The notes below the pieces were generated by a model. It was given only the letters and a program-made list of their open reading frames with translations. It had not been told where the DNA came from and searched no databases. A stretch of 64,000 nt of DNA from Strongylocentrotus droebachiensis (Eukaryota; Echinodermata; Echinoidea; Camarodonta; Strongylocentrotidae): positions 186,001-250,000 of the forward strand of contig JAVYIG010000093.1 in assembly GCA_035222895.1 (NCBI GenBank), in the 5' to 3' direction. Made by a program: the position numbers and the translations under genes. Shown here one piece after another: positions 26,001-41,000 of the stretch. The first letter of the stretch is position 1, and every line of letters starts with the position of its first letter.

Positions 26001-29000
26001 CTACCATTTCGGTAGAGAATTCCAGTCGAAAACAAGTGTTAACATTATAAATCCAAACCAGATTACTAAAGGCCACTTGAAGGAGACACTCACTCTGGCG
26101 TTCACTCGGGTTTTCGCGATTAGTCTATTTTAAGTCGCTCGGCGTCTATCAGACATGAGGCCTTGACTAAAGGCTATGTGCAGGCAAGCCTTAATCTGTA
26201 CATCGCTTAGAGACATTATCGATGCATTAAGCACTATACAAATATGGATTATTATTATTAATATTATTACAGCAATACTGACAGAGATAAGAATAAAAAC
26301 TTTCAGTTATTTCTTTCAGCTGGGTGATCTTCCATCAAATAAATTATTGCTGATTGTTTTTTTTTTAAATCAGTGAAATCACCTCTTGGGTTGGTTGAGA
26401 AATCGACCCTGTCTGGTGAATGATGTCAAAGGCAGCATCGACCCCAGCAGAAGTAACATTCGTGTCTTGGGAGATCCCAGTCAATACTGACAGGGCGTCC
26501 TGAATGTCGCTTTCACCAGTCATCAGATTCTATCAACAAAACCCACAGTTTGAAATTACCGGTTATCGACTTTTATTCTTCTTTAATTCAGATACTTAAG
26601 GTGCCACCCTGTTACCATTAAATTAATGACAGGAGTAGGCGAACAAACTACGAAATAACACGTCGCTCATAAAGTTACAGTTCTGATTATTTATTATACA
26701 AATATGTTGTATGTTGTATGTTGTTGGAGCAGCAAGAAAAGCAATGTTGACAGTCGAGAGTCGTGAGGAGAAAATGTGCATTTGAGAATTGTACGAGAGA
26801 TAAATTATCAATAGAGATTAGTAAGAACCAAGAGGCATTTACCGAAATTGACCATGAGACCAAAAGGCTAGACTGCATATTTAGATTAAAGGTAAAGACC
26901 AGTATTGAAAACGCCCCAATTTCAAAAAATGAAATGGAAGCTTTTATTAGCACTCATGTGAAAGAATATGTTTTGACTAATACATGATGATAAAAAATTT
27001 GCCAGGAAACCGCCTACTAATTGATATATTTGGTAAATTAGTTTATCTATTGGTATGTGAGAGATAAACGCACATGCCGCGCACGTGTGCGTAGTCCCAT
27101 ATACATCTTTCTGTGTTCAGTGCTTGTAACTTAACGAAGACTGGGCCAATTTTCTTATCCTTTTGATGATTCCAGAACCTTGCAGTATACACACCAATAC
27201 TTATATGCTAGATGAACAACCTTTTCGGATCGATTCCACAACGTTTCTTTCACAATGCAATCGCATGACCAGAACTGGTCTTTATCTGTAACGACCCAGC
27301 CAAGCACATGAATCATGTTTTGACGGCAACGGCTTGGGTGGGACGGTGATAAGGGTAATGAGTAGAAGGAGCGTTTATCCTAACCAGAGGACTTGTGGTT
27401 AGATGTGACTTGTGACAGATAGAGAGAGAATTTAGAAATACGCTCATTAGGAGATTTGCTACACTACGCTGCCAAACACCTAGTAACACAGAGTCAATGA
27501 GAAATTCGGATTTTAAAAATAAAATCCTCCATTTATATAACACGTACAAGTAGAAACCATAATGTCAGATGTAGCAGGCTTCACTTTATATCGGAATTTT
27601 GACGACGAACCCGTCTTCTGATCTAAAATTAATTCACTGTTCATTTGTAGAGTAAAGTCTTAGGTACAAATATGGGAGACATCAGAGTATGGATGGATGA
27701 TATATATTCAAAACAACAACGGCAAATAATAGTAATATAATAATAATAATGGTGGCTTCTTATATAGCGCACATGTTCGTCACGTTGTGACACTCCTGGC
27801 GCTGCCCCGATTATTTCCCTGGCTTTAGCAAGGCAGCCACTACCTAATCGAATCAAATTCAATTGTTTTCCTTTAAGTGGTACTATATTGACGTCAAAGC
27901 ATTCTAAGAACAAACATGATACATGAAATCGTATTTTCAATTCATATCCTATCAGAACATGGAAGAAAAATTGGGGGTCATTCTGAAGAGTTATAGCGGA
28001 TCCAAAATATGTACTTTTTCGCGGACCACTTCTGGCAATTTTTGGATATGCCCACATGCATCAATTTAGAGGTTCAACGAACATCTATGAGCTAAATTTA
28101 GGTCAAATTGCTAAGAATAGTATCACCAACACAACACAAGAGGAAAAATTGAATTGATTAATTCACTAAGGATGGTGCACGTAAAATGCGCGCGCTTCTG
28201 TCCGCGTGTGCACATTTGTGAAATGTTCGAAAAGACCTGAAACATGTAGTAAATTAGTCCAATAAGCATTTTGACATTTCAAATGTTGATGCACACGTAC
28301 GCGTCCCACATGACGCGCGCACATACATGGGTGTTACCAAAAGTTTACCCATGATGTCAAGTCTATGCATATCCAATATCATTCAGAAATGACAAGGTAT
28401 GACTAAAATATGGTCCATAAAAGAAATTGACAAAATGGCGCCTAGATGACGTCATGCATTAATGATATTTTAAAACATCTCATCGTTAGAATCAACAAGC
28501 ATGCATATGGCACATGTCATGAACATTTAATTGTCATTCACTATGTCATTCATGTGATATGAAGCGAACAAAATCCATACAAAATGAAAGGGGTGGAAAA
28601 AGAGATTCTGACGAAATCACCTAAAATAATTATAAAAAAGAAGTGATTACAACTAGACCTTTTTTCTTCTAGAATAGATTAGTCCAATTTATCTTTTAGG
28701 CCTATTTCATTTCAAATTTTAAGTTTGTTACATGATTGTGTGGATGAAATGTAATTTTTCAAGCGTTTAAGGGTAAAGGACATTCCACAGTAACATTTGT
28801 GTGCACAATAGCTGATCATGTATTTATTACGCACAATACCAGGAACTCCATAACAGACTAGAATAAGATCAAGTTTACCTCTCGTAAGTAGATGAAGAGT
28901 TGATCAGCTGTTTTATTGCCACCGCAGTTGTCTAAAGGTACCCATGCACAAGGAGAGATATAATCACCGGAGCAGACGGCTCGTGCTATCGGCTCTCCAT

Positions 29001-32000
29001 CTTGATGCAAAACCACAGTGAATAAATGTATTTTTGGTCTCATATTAACATGGTATATTGCGTGAAGATGTCAGGGGATGGTGATTCTTTGTTTCGACTC
29101 TCAATATCAGGGTTAATGGTTCAAATCCCAGTCTAATACTAACGTCCTTTGGCAACACCCATGTGTAAATAGGTGGCTAAAAGTTCCTGGGGTGATAATG
29201 AATGCAGGGCACCCAGGAAGAATAGCATGATGCTGATGAGGCTCCCGGGTTAAAAATGATTATTGATATTATCTATTATCAATATTTTTCTTCTCCTTCT
29301 TCTCCTTCTTCATTTCTCATCACTATTATATTACTATTAACATTGCTATCATTATTAATACATGTACTAATACTGTTCTTACAGTGAAACCTGTCTATAA
29401 TAACCACCCAAGAGAGACAAGAAAAGTGGTCTTTATAGGCAGGTGGTCCTTATGTACAGGTGCCTATAATACATGTTTGAATGAGAAACCATTTTCAAGT
29501 GAATCGAAAAACGTGGTCTTTGTAGACAGGTGGTTTTTGTATACAGGTGGTCACTAAAGCAGGTTTGACTGGTTTATGATAATCATGTTTTATAAAAGAA
29601 CTTTCTAGTCGGAACTAATCTTAACATTCATGGGTTTGCTTGCTCGTGTAAGCTTAACTATTTAAAGACTAAAAGAAAAAACATTTTTAATATCAAAAAT
29701 ATTTGTTTCATGTACCCTTGATGGTGAAAAATGGACATTCTCCACTCGATTCAATCCACGATTGAAGGTCTCCTGACGAAAACTGGACAATACCATACAG
29801 AGATGACCAAGAGGTGTTTGGACATAGAACTAAAAAAGGGAGAGAGAGAGAGAGAGAATTTAGATTTCAAAATCTGTCATTGCAGTTTTTGAACATTTTA
29901 AGAAGTGATCCAACGAGATATCTTTAATAATTGCTTTAGGTTTGCTTTCTTGAAAGTCTGTGCGATTATTTTAGATATGGAAAGTTAAACCAGATCACAA
30001 ATAACGCAATATCGCAAAAGACGTCGCTGCAAACCTGGCTTTCCACAGAATTCCTATTTTCTTGAATCATATGATTATTCAGAACCACGACCACAAAGAC
30101 TTTACAAGTTCAAGTATTCATATCGAATGCAAAAGCACATATCCCTTGGCTTCAACCCATAGCAGCACACTGTCTCCATTTAGTGAATTTTTGCTTCATC
30201 TTTAGTCTATCAACATTTCGAGTCTACTTCCAATGCAGTACGTTGTAACTAATCATTATAGTTTATAAATTGGCAACATAGTATATTAAGAATAAAATCA
30301 CAATTTGTAAGTACAAATTGGCAAATTTTGGTTAGATTTGGCAATTATTTCCTCACATAGGTTCATCTGATAATTCTTTACTTCTCCAATCTATGAAGTC
30401 GTGGAAGCAAGATTCATTTTTGCCAATTTGAAGAGGGAAAAATTATTAATTTAGAAAATTAACTCTTTGCCCGCCACGTTCGGCTAGCGGAACATACAGC
30501 GGGCTGCCAACTTCGACTCAAGTCACATTTCATTCACAATACACACGGAACGCATTTAATTATATTATACGCACACACACACAATAGTAACGCGTGCTTC
30601 GCATTGTATACACATCATACTTCATTGCACCGCTTTCGCAGACATTGTTTACATTGACATTTTCCGAGAAAAATTGAGTTTTTGAAATTGCTTTTGCAAA
30701 TATTCTGATGAGCTAGGATGGCCCCTATTAGGAGGAGACGGGACTTCTTCACTGCTGATCAGGTACGAGAACTTGTGATGGACCCTGTTCCAACAGCCGA
30801 CTCTGATTCAGAGGAGAGCGAGACTGACTCTGACGAGGAAGATGAGCCTGGTCCCACACGTACACTTTTGCGTAATCCCACAGAACATGATAATGGCGTG
30901 GACATCAATCACGATTCAGACAGCGAGTTTGAAGAGGAAATTAGGGATGATGTGTCGATGGTTTCAGCAGAGGATGAGCCTGAGGAGTGGATAAGACTGG
31001 AAGATGGAGATGAATGGCAAGCTGACTGGCTAGATGACTTCAGTGAAAATGGTGGACGACCAAAGCTTCTGTTTGATGTAAACCAATATTGCTACACAAA
31101 GTTTTTCATTACAGTACACCAATAAACAGTTATTGCGAGACGAATAAGCATAGTCCATGCAGAACCCCTCCTAAGGTGGCACCCTAAAAACAATGTGGCA
31201 CAGGGGGGATTGTGTACGTGGCGGGCAAAGAGAAATGAGAAAAATACTGAACTCCTATAACTGGTTAAATATTATTTCAATTGAGCAAGATTCACCTGTA
31301 CTTAGTATCAGAAGGGTGGAAGGGTCAAAGAAACCGTCGGAGCTTTCCGCCACAGAGAATAATCCGCTCCACAGCAGGTCCATTTCTTCTTGTGTACTCA
31401 TGCTACTGTTGGCTATGTAGGCTGTCATATCAAACAACACACCGTCATCTGGTAGAAGTTGATTCACGTGAATGTAAATAGTGCCATTGGTGTCACTCTC
31501 AGTTTCAGGCGCCTCAAACACTGCCTCGAACTAGATATCAAATGATGCTCACATTATCATGGATGTTTAATCCAGTTGAGTATTTTTACATAAGATTGGA
31601 AATTTCCTAGCAACTGTCTGAAAAAATGTAGCCAAATGAATTTTGCTAGTTTTATATATAATGTTTATGAACTATACACGATATCATTAAACAATGGTAA
31701 TTAATATCTCTGTGAACGAAGCAAATTAGCATGTCGAATTCATATTAGACAATGAACTGAACGAAGGAATGAATATGTGAATGAAAGAAACAGGTAAAGA
31801 TGTTTTGTTTTCTGTCTCGTTTTGTTTTTGTCTTGGCTACTCGTAAACTTGAATAGGCTTCAAATTTTAAGTAGCAGGGCAACATTATTTCAAAACTAAT
31901 CGAGGATGTACCCCCAAACAAACTGGGAACATCTGAGGAGAATTTATAGCATTCTAATTCAGAGATATATTACAAGTGACGTCACAGCTTCCATCCCCTT

Positions 32001-35000
32001 ACCTTTCCTTGAATATCACGCACAAGGGTCTTGTAATCTGAAGATTCTTGATCAGCTTGAAATGTCGTGAAATTTCCTACAAGCTTGAACTTCAGATGAA
32101 AAATAGACATATCTGTTTTTTTTTTTAATACAAAAACATAGATACTGTTTAAAATATACGATATTTCACAAAAAATAGACATATCTGTTTTTAAAAAAAA
32201 TAGGAAAAACATAGATACTGTTTTTAATATATACGATATTTCACAAAAGTTCTTACACAAAATTCACTTGAAACTTATTTTGTGAAATGAAATTACATTC
32301 TTATTAGGCTACCTTCAATATATCCCCCCCCCCCCCAAAAAAAAAGTAGTGTTGCAATATGCGGATGGCATATAGTTGTAATACGATGTTGCATAGTTTC
32401 AACGGATATGTGTTGTTTGATATACATACATGGGGTTGTAAATACGTATCATGGTCTAGTGGATATGTCAAGGGAATATGGATTATATCGTTCGCGGTTG
32501 GTGTCATGCCACAATACTAATGGCAAGACATTGATCTACATTTGCTACTCGTCACCCTGGTATATTAAATGGGTACCTGGTGGGAGTTTGTTCCTTAAAC
32601 GCTTTAAGCGCCTTAGAGCAGCTAGGCTAAAGCCAGGGTAATAAAACTACTCAGTAGGCACCTGAGCATCTCCGGGATGGATACGTGTGTAATATAATTG
32701 TAGCTGTTAATTAGTATTATTATAATCCCAATTAAATATACTGACAAACAGTCCCAGATAATTATCTTTTATTTTTTGGGTAATAACATTTTGGGTAAGT
32801 TTCATATTAAAGTGGGTATAAGAAAATATAGAAGAAGTTGTCTTGGGTCGTTGTCTAAAGGTAAAAGTTCAGATGTAACTGTTTTTGTGTCAAAAAATCC
32901 CCCCCCCCCCCACTAAAAAAAAATTACCTCTGATTCTAAGCAGTGCGTGGTCGCTTTCAATATGAGGTCCGTTCTCTGGGATACCGACACAGCTATAGTA
33001 TGCCTGATCAGGGGGGTTCATCTCATCGATGACATAGTTAGATATATCACGGGTGTCAGGAACCTTTCTCCCATCTCTCCACCAGTCAAAGTGCTGAACA
33101 TCTTCGAACTCACAGTTTAATACTACAATTTCTGATATACCTACTGTTTTATTTCTGGGGTGAGAGGTAACGGTTGGCACACCTAGTAAGAATAAAGTAA
33201 GAATTTCCCAGAGCAATGAACTTGAGATGGATATAATATTCGCTCAATCACAATACCAATTCCTATAACAGAAATATGAATAAAAATATAGACTATATCA
33301 TTGCTTTATGATTTTATATTTCTTTTAAAAATTATCATGTAGGATACCTAATCAAACCTCGCTATAGTTTATACAAAAACACATTGAGATATTATGATAT
33401 AAAAAAAATGTTCATTGATAACTATGAGTTATTTTCGTCAATGCTGATTTTTTTTTTGTATGCAACATATCATTGTAAAATTATGATACTTTTCTAAAAA
33501 TCAATATATCATTTATAAAGGTATCTTGCTCTCATAATCAAAAGATTTTTAAACAATCGTTGGATATTGGAATATGAATACCGGTAATCAAAAAAATTGC
33601 AATTCCTCACCTCTTAAAAACCAGAGACAAATTTTATCCACGGCTATATAAGGCATGATACATAACAGTCATAACAACAATCATTTCATGTAAGTTGCGT
33701 TTTTTTAATTTAAACACCTGTTTTGATATTGTACACGCGAATGAAACCCCGTCGCCCCAATGTATAATAATATGAAAATGTATCCTGCAGATATTTCAAT
33801 AACAGACAAGAGATGATTGAAATCTGATATGATTTGTAAATACAAAACCAAATAGCAAACAGGCATTATTTAGTTTAGAACACATGGAGCTCATACCATC
33901 TTGTGTTTGGTTAATGTTGCACGATGTTCCCGCGTAGAGCGATGAGCAAGCACACCGTCGTTCAGCTGGTATGCAGGTACCTCCATTGAGACAAGGGTTC
34001 GACGAACAGTAGCCTATTGAGAAAAACACATTGGTTCAGTGGTAAATCTCCAAACTAGAAGGGCCTAGGTTCCAAGCCAAGTAAATGTGTTATTACCCTT
34101 TGATAGATCAATAAGCCTTAATTCCCAAGTCCCTCGGATAGGACTTAGTTCCACAGATTGCTACAATAAGTCACTTTGGAGAAAGCACTTGTACAAATGA
34201 CACAACCAAAGTGATGGAGGTATTTCCTTTTATATGATTACTTTCATGCCATTCTGATTCTTATTCTAGTTCGCAATAAGTTACCTCCTTCATTATCCGA
34301 AACAATCCGTTCAATGTTTATCATTTGATGGACAGGAAAAAAAGCAAAGAAATTATTGTTTAAAAATGGTTTCCGCTAAAGTGTCGGTCAAGTTCTGCGA
34401 AACTTACCACTCTCACAGTAGGTGCCAAACCATCCCTCAGTACAGTTACAGGTGAACGAGTTTAGATGATCAACGCATGCTCCTTCATTCAAACACGGTC
34501 CGGAATCACATTCATCAATATCTATTTGAGAATTGGAATTTCAACAAATTGACTAGTTAAAGGTATTTATGTCCCATTTGCAGGCCAAAACAATGAAAAG
34601 GTCAAATTCCAACGGCATTTGAAAGACAATACTAATTTAGAACTTCCCTAAAAAAAAAAGGGGGGGGGGACTTGAAAATGTCTTTAAGTGGGAAAATAAC
34701 GACTATTAGATGTCAAATCGACTTAGGAGCTATAGAGCCAGTAAGTAATAGTCTGATTTTGCAGACCATTGCAGAGCTTCTGAGAGCTCTGTCCCCTGGA
34801 CTCCACGCCAATTAGTATTGTACCAGTGTCACAAATAAGATATCACAAAAATGCTCATCTGACCGTAATGAAACGCATAAAATCCATGAGCTTCGGGGGC
34901 TCTGCCCCCTGAACCTAACCAAAGGCCCTAGGGCGGGCCCCTGGATACTCATCTGACCGTTATTTAATGCCTTAAAACCCCTGAGCTTCCGGGGCTCCGC

Positions 35001-38000
35001 CCCCTGGACCCCACGCCAATTTGTGACCTGCCACTGCCACAAATAAGGTATCAAAATATACTGATCTGACCGTAATCAATTGCCTAAAACACCTGAGCTT
35101 CCAGAGGCTCTGCCCCCTGCACCCCCACTAGGGCCCCTAGATGCTCATCTGACGGTAATTTAATTCCTAAGACACCTGAGCTTATGGGGGCTCCACCCCC
35201 TGGACCCCACACCAATTTGTGACCTGCCATTGCCACAAATAAGGTATCAAAATATGCTGATCTGACCGTAATTAATTGCCTAAAACACCTGAGCTTCTAG
35301 AGGCTCTGCCCCCTGCACCCAAACTAGGGCCCCTAGATGCTCATCTGACGGTAATTTAATTCATAAGACCCCTGAGCTTACGGGGGCTCCGCCTCTGGAC
35401 CACACGCCAATTAATATCATGCCAGTGTCATAAATAAGGTATCATAATATGCTCATCTGACCTTAATTGGATGCCTAAAACCAGGGGTGGATCTACAGGG
35501 GGAAGTTAGCGGTTTTAAACCCACCCCCCCCCCCTCCCCCTCCCCCCGCTTTTTGGATACCAAGTGAAAATGTGATGTGCATAGAAAAAACGCCATATTG
35601 TGAGAAAATATTCAACTCATCTGGCAACTTAACCAAGCACATGATAACTTTGGATATTTAAAAGACGTTATCATGCACTGCTTTCCATGGTCTCCATTGT
35701 GTTAGTAGATGCAAGAAAAACATCACTTACGGGGGTCAAAATTAGCACCAAAACAAAAATCGCCTCACCGCTATGCGGCTCGTCATTGGGTCCCAACAAA
35801 ATTGCTACGCGGCTCTAGGACGATCATTATATGATGGACAAGGTTATTGAAACTGCCATTTTCGTTTTTTGGTCAACAACAAAAAATTGCCGCTTCCAGG
35901 CTCGTGGACGATGCTCTGCATCGTTATTGGATCAACCCCCCCCCCCTCCCCCCTTAGCAAATAGATATATCCGCCCCTGAAAACCCCTGAGCTTGCGGGG
36001 GCTCCGCCCCCTCGACCACACTAATTAGTGACCTGCCAGTGTCATGAATAAGGAATCAAAATATGTTCATCTGACCGTAATTAAATGCCTATACCCCCCC
36101 CCCCCCCTCTCCCTGTGCTTCCGGGGGCTTCGCTCCTTGACCCCCGCCGGTCCTTTGACTTTAGACCCGACGCCAATTTATGCTACGCTGTACCTGATCA
36201 TAAATACTTTTAATTAGCTTCCCCCACCCACTTAAAAAAAACGTTCAGCGGGGCCTGCATGTAAGAAACGGGGTGATGCGGATTTTGTGTCTGCCCCACC
36301 CCTCCCCCCAACGTTTTTCCTCTTCTTCTTCTTCTTCTTCTTCCATTGTAATACATCCCTCTAAAAGAGTATTGTCGTACTTTGTGCAGAAAAAAAAGAC
36401 GCGCGGTCGTAGGAACACGTGCAAAGGAAGTGCAGTGATAGACAAATAATAAAAACGCGAAGCTAATGTGCAAGTAAAAACAGCATCTGTCATTTAGCGA
36501 AGAGTAGCTGAAGAGAGGCGGCTCTTGAAGACCTCGATAGACGGGGCCGACACCGCTGTAGATGGGAGAACATTCCAGAGACAGACCACACTTGGAAAGT
36601 AGCTGTGTTGGGAGACAGAGATTCTGCAGTGCTGTTGTCTGAACTGTAGGTGATGTCCCCTTGTTCTTCCGGAAGATGGATATAGGTAGGGTTGAGCCGC
36701 AGGAATGGCTACAAGGCAATTCATAATTCTATACAGCATGATGACCTTGTTGTGGGCTCTTCGTTCGGAGAGAGTATGTCATTTGAGCTTCTGGAGCAAC
36801 GTGGTGACGCTGCTCTGTTGGCCATAATCTGATGTTACAAAACATCCGTCGGACCATTTCTATTTGAGATGTGAGTTCAATGGTGTGTGGGTCCCATACT
36901 GTAGAGGAGTACTCCAGGGTCGGTCTGACATATGTCTTGTAGGCTTGCTCCTTAATTCGTGGAGGGCATTTCCTTAGGTTACGTCGGAGGAAATCAAGAG
37001 TACCGTTGCACCTCTTGCAGATATTGTTGACATGAGGTTTCCACTTTAGTGTTCGATGGATAGTGACGCCTAAGTACTTTGCCTCATGAATGGAGTAAGG
37101 GATAGAAGCGATGATGTGTTTACGCTTGCTGGAAATCCTCAGCACCTCACACTTCTCAGTATTGAAGGACATGAGCCACTTGCGCTCCCATTCCTGGATA
37201 TTGGTAAGATCTTGATGTAGAGCTTCAGTGTCATCCTGGGTCTTGATGGATCGGTACAAAAGAGCATCGTATGCGTAGAGGCGAATCGATGATGAAACGC
37301 AGTCAGGGAGGTCGTTGATAAAAACCAAAAAGAGCAGAGGTCCGAGGACAGTGCCCTGTGGTACTCCAGAAGTTACGCTTTTCGCGATGCTCTAAACTCC
37401 TTCAAGTGCCACTTGTTGGGTGCGTCCTTTTATGAAGTCACGGACCCAAGACAAGAGCTGGCCTCTGAAACCAAAATGATGTAGTTTAAGGAGAAGGGTA
37501 CGCGATCAAAAGCTTTCGAAAAATCAAGCAGGATTGCGTCAATTTGTTGTTTGTCCCGTAAGCCTGCGGCAAGATCTTGAACTGTGATCAGCAGTTGCGA
37601 CTCACACGAGCGTCTTCGTCTGAATTCTAATTGACATTCTGTGAGAAGGCTGTGGGTGTCAAATTGGCGCATTATCTGGCTGTGAATGATGTGCTCAGCA
37701 GTCTTACAGATAATTGAGGTAAGGGAGATTGGCCGATAGTTCTCCGGCTTGTGCTTGTCACCCTTCTTGAGGATAGGAGTTGTGTATGCTGATTTCCAGT
37801 CTTGGGGAATTTTTCCTTGATGAAGGGTGGCATTGAAGAGAAGGCAGAGGATAGGAGCGAGTTCGTCAGCAACCTCCTTCAACAGGTAGGCAGGAAGATT
37901 GTCTGGACCACTAGCTGAGTGCGGCTTGATTTTGGCAAGAAGTTTCCTGACCCCTTCTTTATCAACAGAGAATTCTGGAACTATTGGGTTATGGCTATCA

Positions 38001-41000
38001 CCTAGATCAGGGAGATTTGACGGGGTCTCATCATTAAACACAGAGGCAAACTGTTCGTTAAGTATGTGGCTTTAGTGGAGGCTTCACACTGGAGGGTGCC
38101 ATCCTTCAGCAAGGGTGCAACACATGTACTATCACACCCGGTGTTTTTAATGTAGGACCAGCATCTTTTGGGTTTGCCTCCTTCATTGCTGAGCATGTCA
38201 CTGATATACGTGTGGTAAGTGGATCTACACTCCCTCTGCATAGACTCTTTGATGTTTTTGTATCTTGACCAGTCTTTGGTTTTCTTTGATCTGTATTCTT
38301 TCTTGTAAGCTCTTTTCTTCTTCCTTGATAAGGCTTTGATGTTGCTGTTAATCCATGGTTGGCTTAAACGGGTCGAGGTAAACTTGGAGGGGACAATGGT
38401 ATCCAGAACTTGATGAAGCTCGGATTTCAACTGCATCCACAGAGTGTCGACGTCAGTCGAGATGGCGTTTTCTTCGGTAAAAAGAGTGCCGAAAGCAGAG
38501 ATTTCTGATCTTATACGACTCATGTCTGCTTTTTTCCAGAAGAATATCTTGTGGCGTATAGGCTTCTGTCACGTGGCACGCGTTTGAGATAGAGTGAGAA
38601 CCATGTCATGGTCGCCGACTCCTGGGGTGGGCACGCATCTTGAAGTCAGTGATGGTCTGTTGGTAAAAAAACAGGTCTAAGGTCTTCTCCCCTCTTGTTG
38701 GCAACAATTTGTGTGAGCCCTGCGTCAGAGAAGGTGGATAGGAAATGATTATTTATGGCGTTTGTGTATTGATGACTCTCAATTAGGCCATGGTTGGTCA
38801 CCATTACGCACCAGTATTTGGTTCGCATAATTTCAAATTTGGGCCCCCCCCCCCTAAGAAATCCTGGATCCGCGCCTGCATTCACCATACTAGACAGTAT
38901 TAGAAAGGTATTCGAGGTGTCGTGGTCTACTGCAGTGTTTTTCAACCTTTTTAATAGTTACGGCATCCTTTTAAGAAATAAAAAGTTTCCCGTTACCCTT
39001 ATACCAAATTTATAACGGAAGATTCACTCCTGTACACGCCAAGTGCCGTAAAAATTTGCGAGCGTGCGACCAAAGAAAAGACATTTTCAGTAGGGTATAA
39101 ATGTTATTTTGTAAACACACTAGACAAGAAATTATACTATGTATGTGAGCACCTTGCTGGCAAATACATGAATACAAAAATAACATATTCCGTCATCTCA
39201 ACGCACGAATACGAGGATATGCAGGCATCTCGATGCCAAGAAGCATCCTGTTTCTAATTGTTCCGAGGGAGTGAAGCGAAAGGCCGTGGTAAAAAAAAGT
39301 AATTACGATATTACTAAAGTGTAAGATATATTGAGGCACCTTGCTACCCGAGTGTGAAAATATTAGGGCACCTTGCCATCAAAGTATATTCTGGCACCTG
39401 TACGAAGCACTATAAATGTTACCAACTTACCATCATATTTATTTGTATCATTATTATTACTATTATTATTATTATCATCATCGTCATTATTATTATTATT
39501 ATTATTTATCTGATAAGGGCATTACTTGTTTATAAACATCACCTTACAACAAATCAAATCATATATACAAATTGTGCTTGAGGTGCTATATGCAAAACAA
39601 AACATCAACAGAAAGGGGATATTTATATATTAGTCACCATTTTGACATCTTGCTCCAGTCCAGCCAGGATTACAGGTACAACTGAATGCATTCTGACGAT
39701 TGTTACAATGCCCTCCGTTAAGACACGGGCCAGACGAGCACTCGTTCACGTCTGCATAGAAGGAAAAAGTCAATAAAAAATCTGTCACGCCATGACAGTG
39801 TAAAGAATGGACAAATGCAACTGATAATTTCGTGTATACAGGGGCGGTGATCCCGGGGGCGGGGCACACGTCCCCCCTCCCCCCAAAAAAATTGTATAGC
39901 AAATACTGACTAAAGACTGCAACACACTTTGAGGCTCTGTAGGGCCTAAGAGTGCAGCGTTCAGGCTAATACAAATGCAAAAATCTTCTCGCTCGGTCGC
40001 TACACTCCCTCGCATAAAACGTAAAAAAAGTAAATATTGTAGAAAATCTGTATTCCGTTGGTATCACGTAATCATAGTTTACACTATATGTTTACAAGAT
40101 TAAGAGTTAAAGAAATAGATCAGTGCTACCAAAATGTATATTCCGGTTGATCTTTAAAGGAGTGCGTTACTGCCTGGTTATACAAATATTGTCGCTTGAG
40201 GGGAAATGGTGTAGGCCTACATCTTTCTAAAAACATTAAGTCAAGGTCCTTCATTACATGACTGATTTTGTTCCCTAAGCGCCCTCACAATTGCCTACTG
40301 ATGGGGGGGGGGGGGCTTGGGGAAGTTGCCCCACAAATAAAATTTAAACGTGGTTTATTTCTTATATGATACCAGTGATTTACAAATGTTGCTGAAATAA
40401 CATGATTTTGGGGGATTTTTCCTCATTTCTTTGGTGTAAATTATACTTTTTTATGCGTTTGTTAGAAAATGACAATTTCCAAAATTTACAGTCAGGCAAA
40501 AAATATGCTTAATTCGAAGCCTTCATGTCAGAGCTCGGGCTCCCCCCCCCCCCCCCCACACACACACACTTTTTTGAAAAAGTATGTTAAAGAGAAATAA
40601 AAAGAAAACAGAAAAAAAGAAAGAATAGTGACCTGCCAGTGTTACAAATAAGGGATCAAAATATGCTCATCTGGCCGTAATTAGATGCCTGAGCTTCCGG
40701 GGACACTGCTCCTGAACCCCCCACCGTGGCTTTGCCCCCTAGACCACACGCCAATTGACGCTAAGCTCTTCTTGGTCGTAACGACTTTAGCCCCCCCCCC
40801 CCCCCAACTTTGAAAAAAATTCCGCGGGACCTGCATGTAATGATGCGGATTTGAAAAATTTGAAAAATAGCCCGACTGTCATGGAAAATGTACCGAGCGC
40901 CCATTTTGAGCGGCCATTTTGAAAAAGAAAAAAAAAAGGGCCTCTTCCTTCCTATTTAAAAAAAAAAACAGGACGCTAAACACGTTTTTTTTTTATTTGG

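Noticed and set aside
34022-34120. Possible tRNA gene
   Set aside because: A- and B-box-like sequences are present, but no complete cloverleaf or acceptor stem could be drawn; SINE head preferred.
36210-36719. 169-codon minus-strand ORF at the LINE 3' end
   Set aside because: Wrong frame; the correct LINE frame is the neighbouring one with the SFFP-like/LWNVLPS C-terminus.
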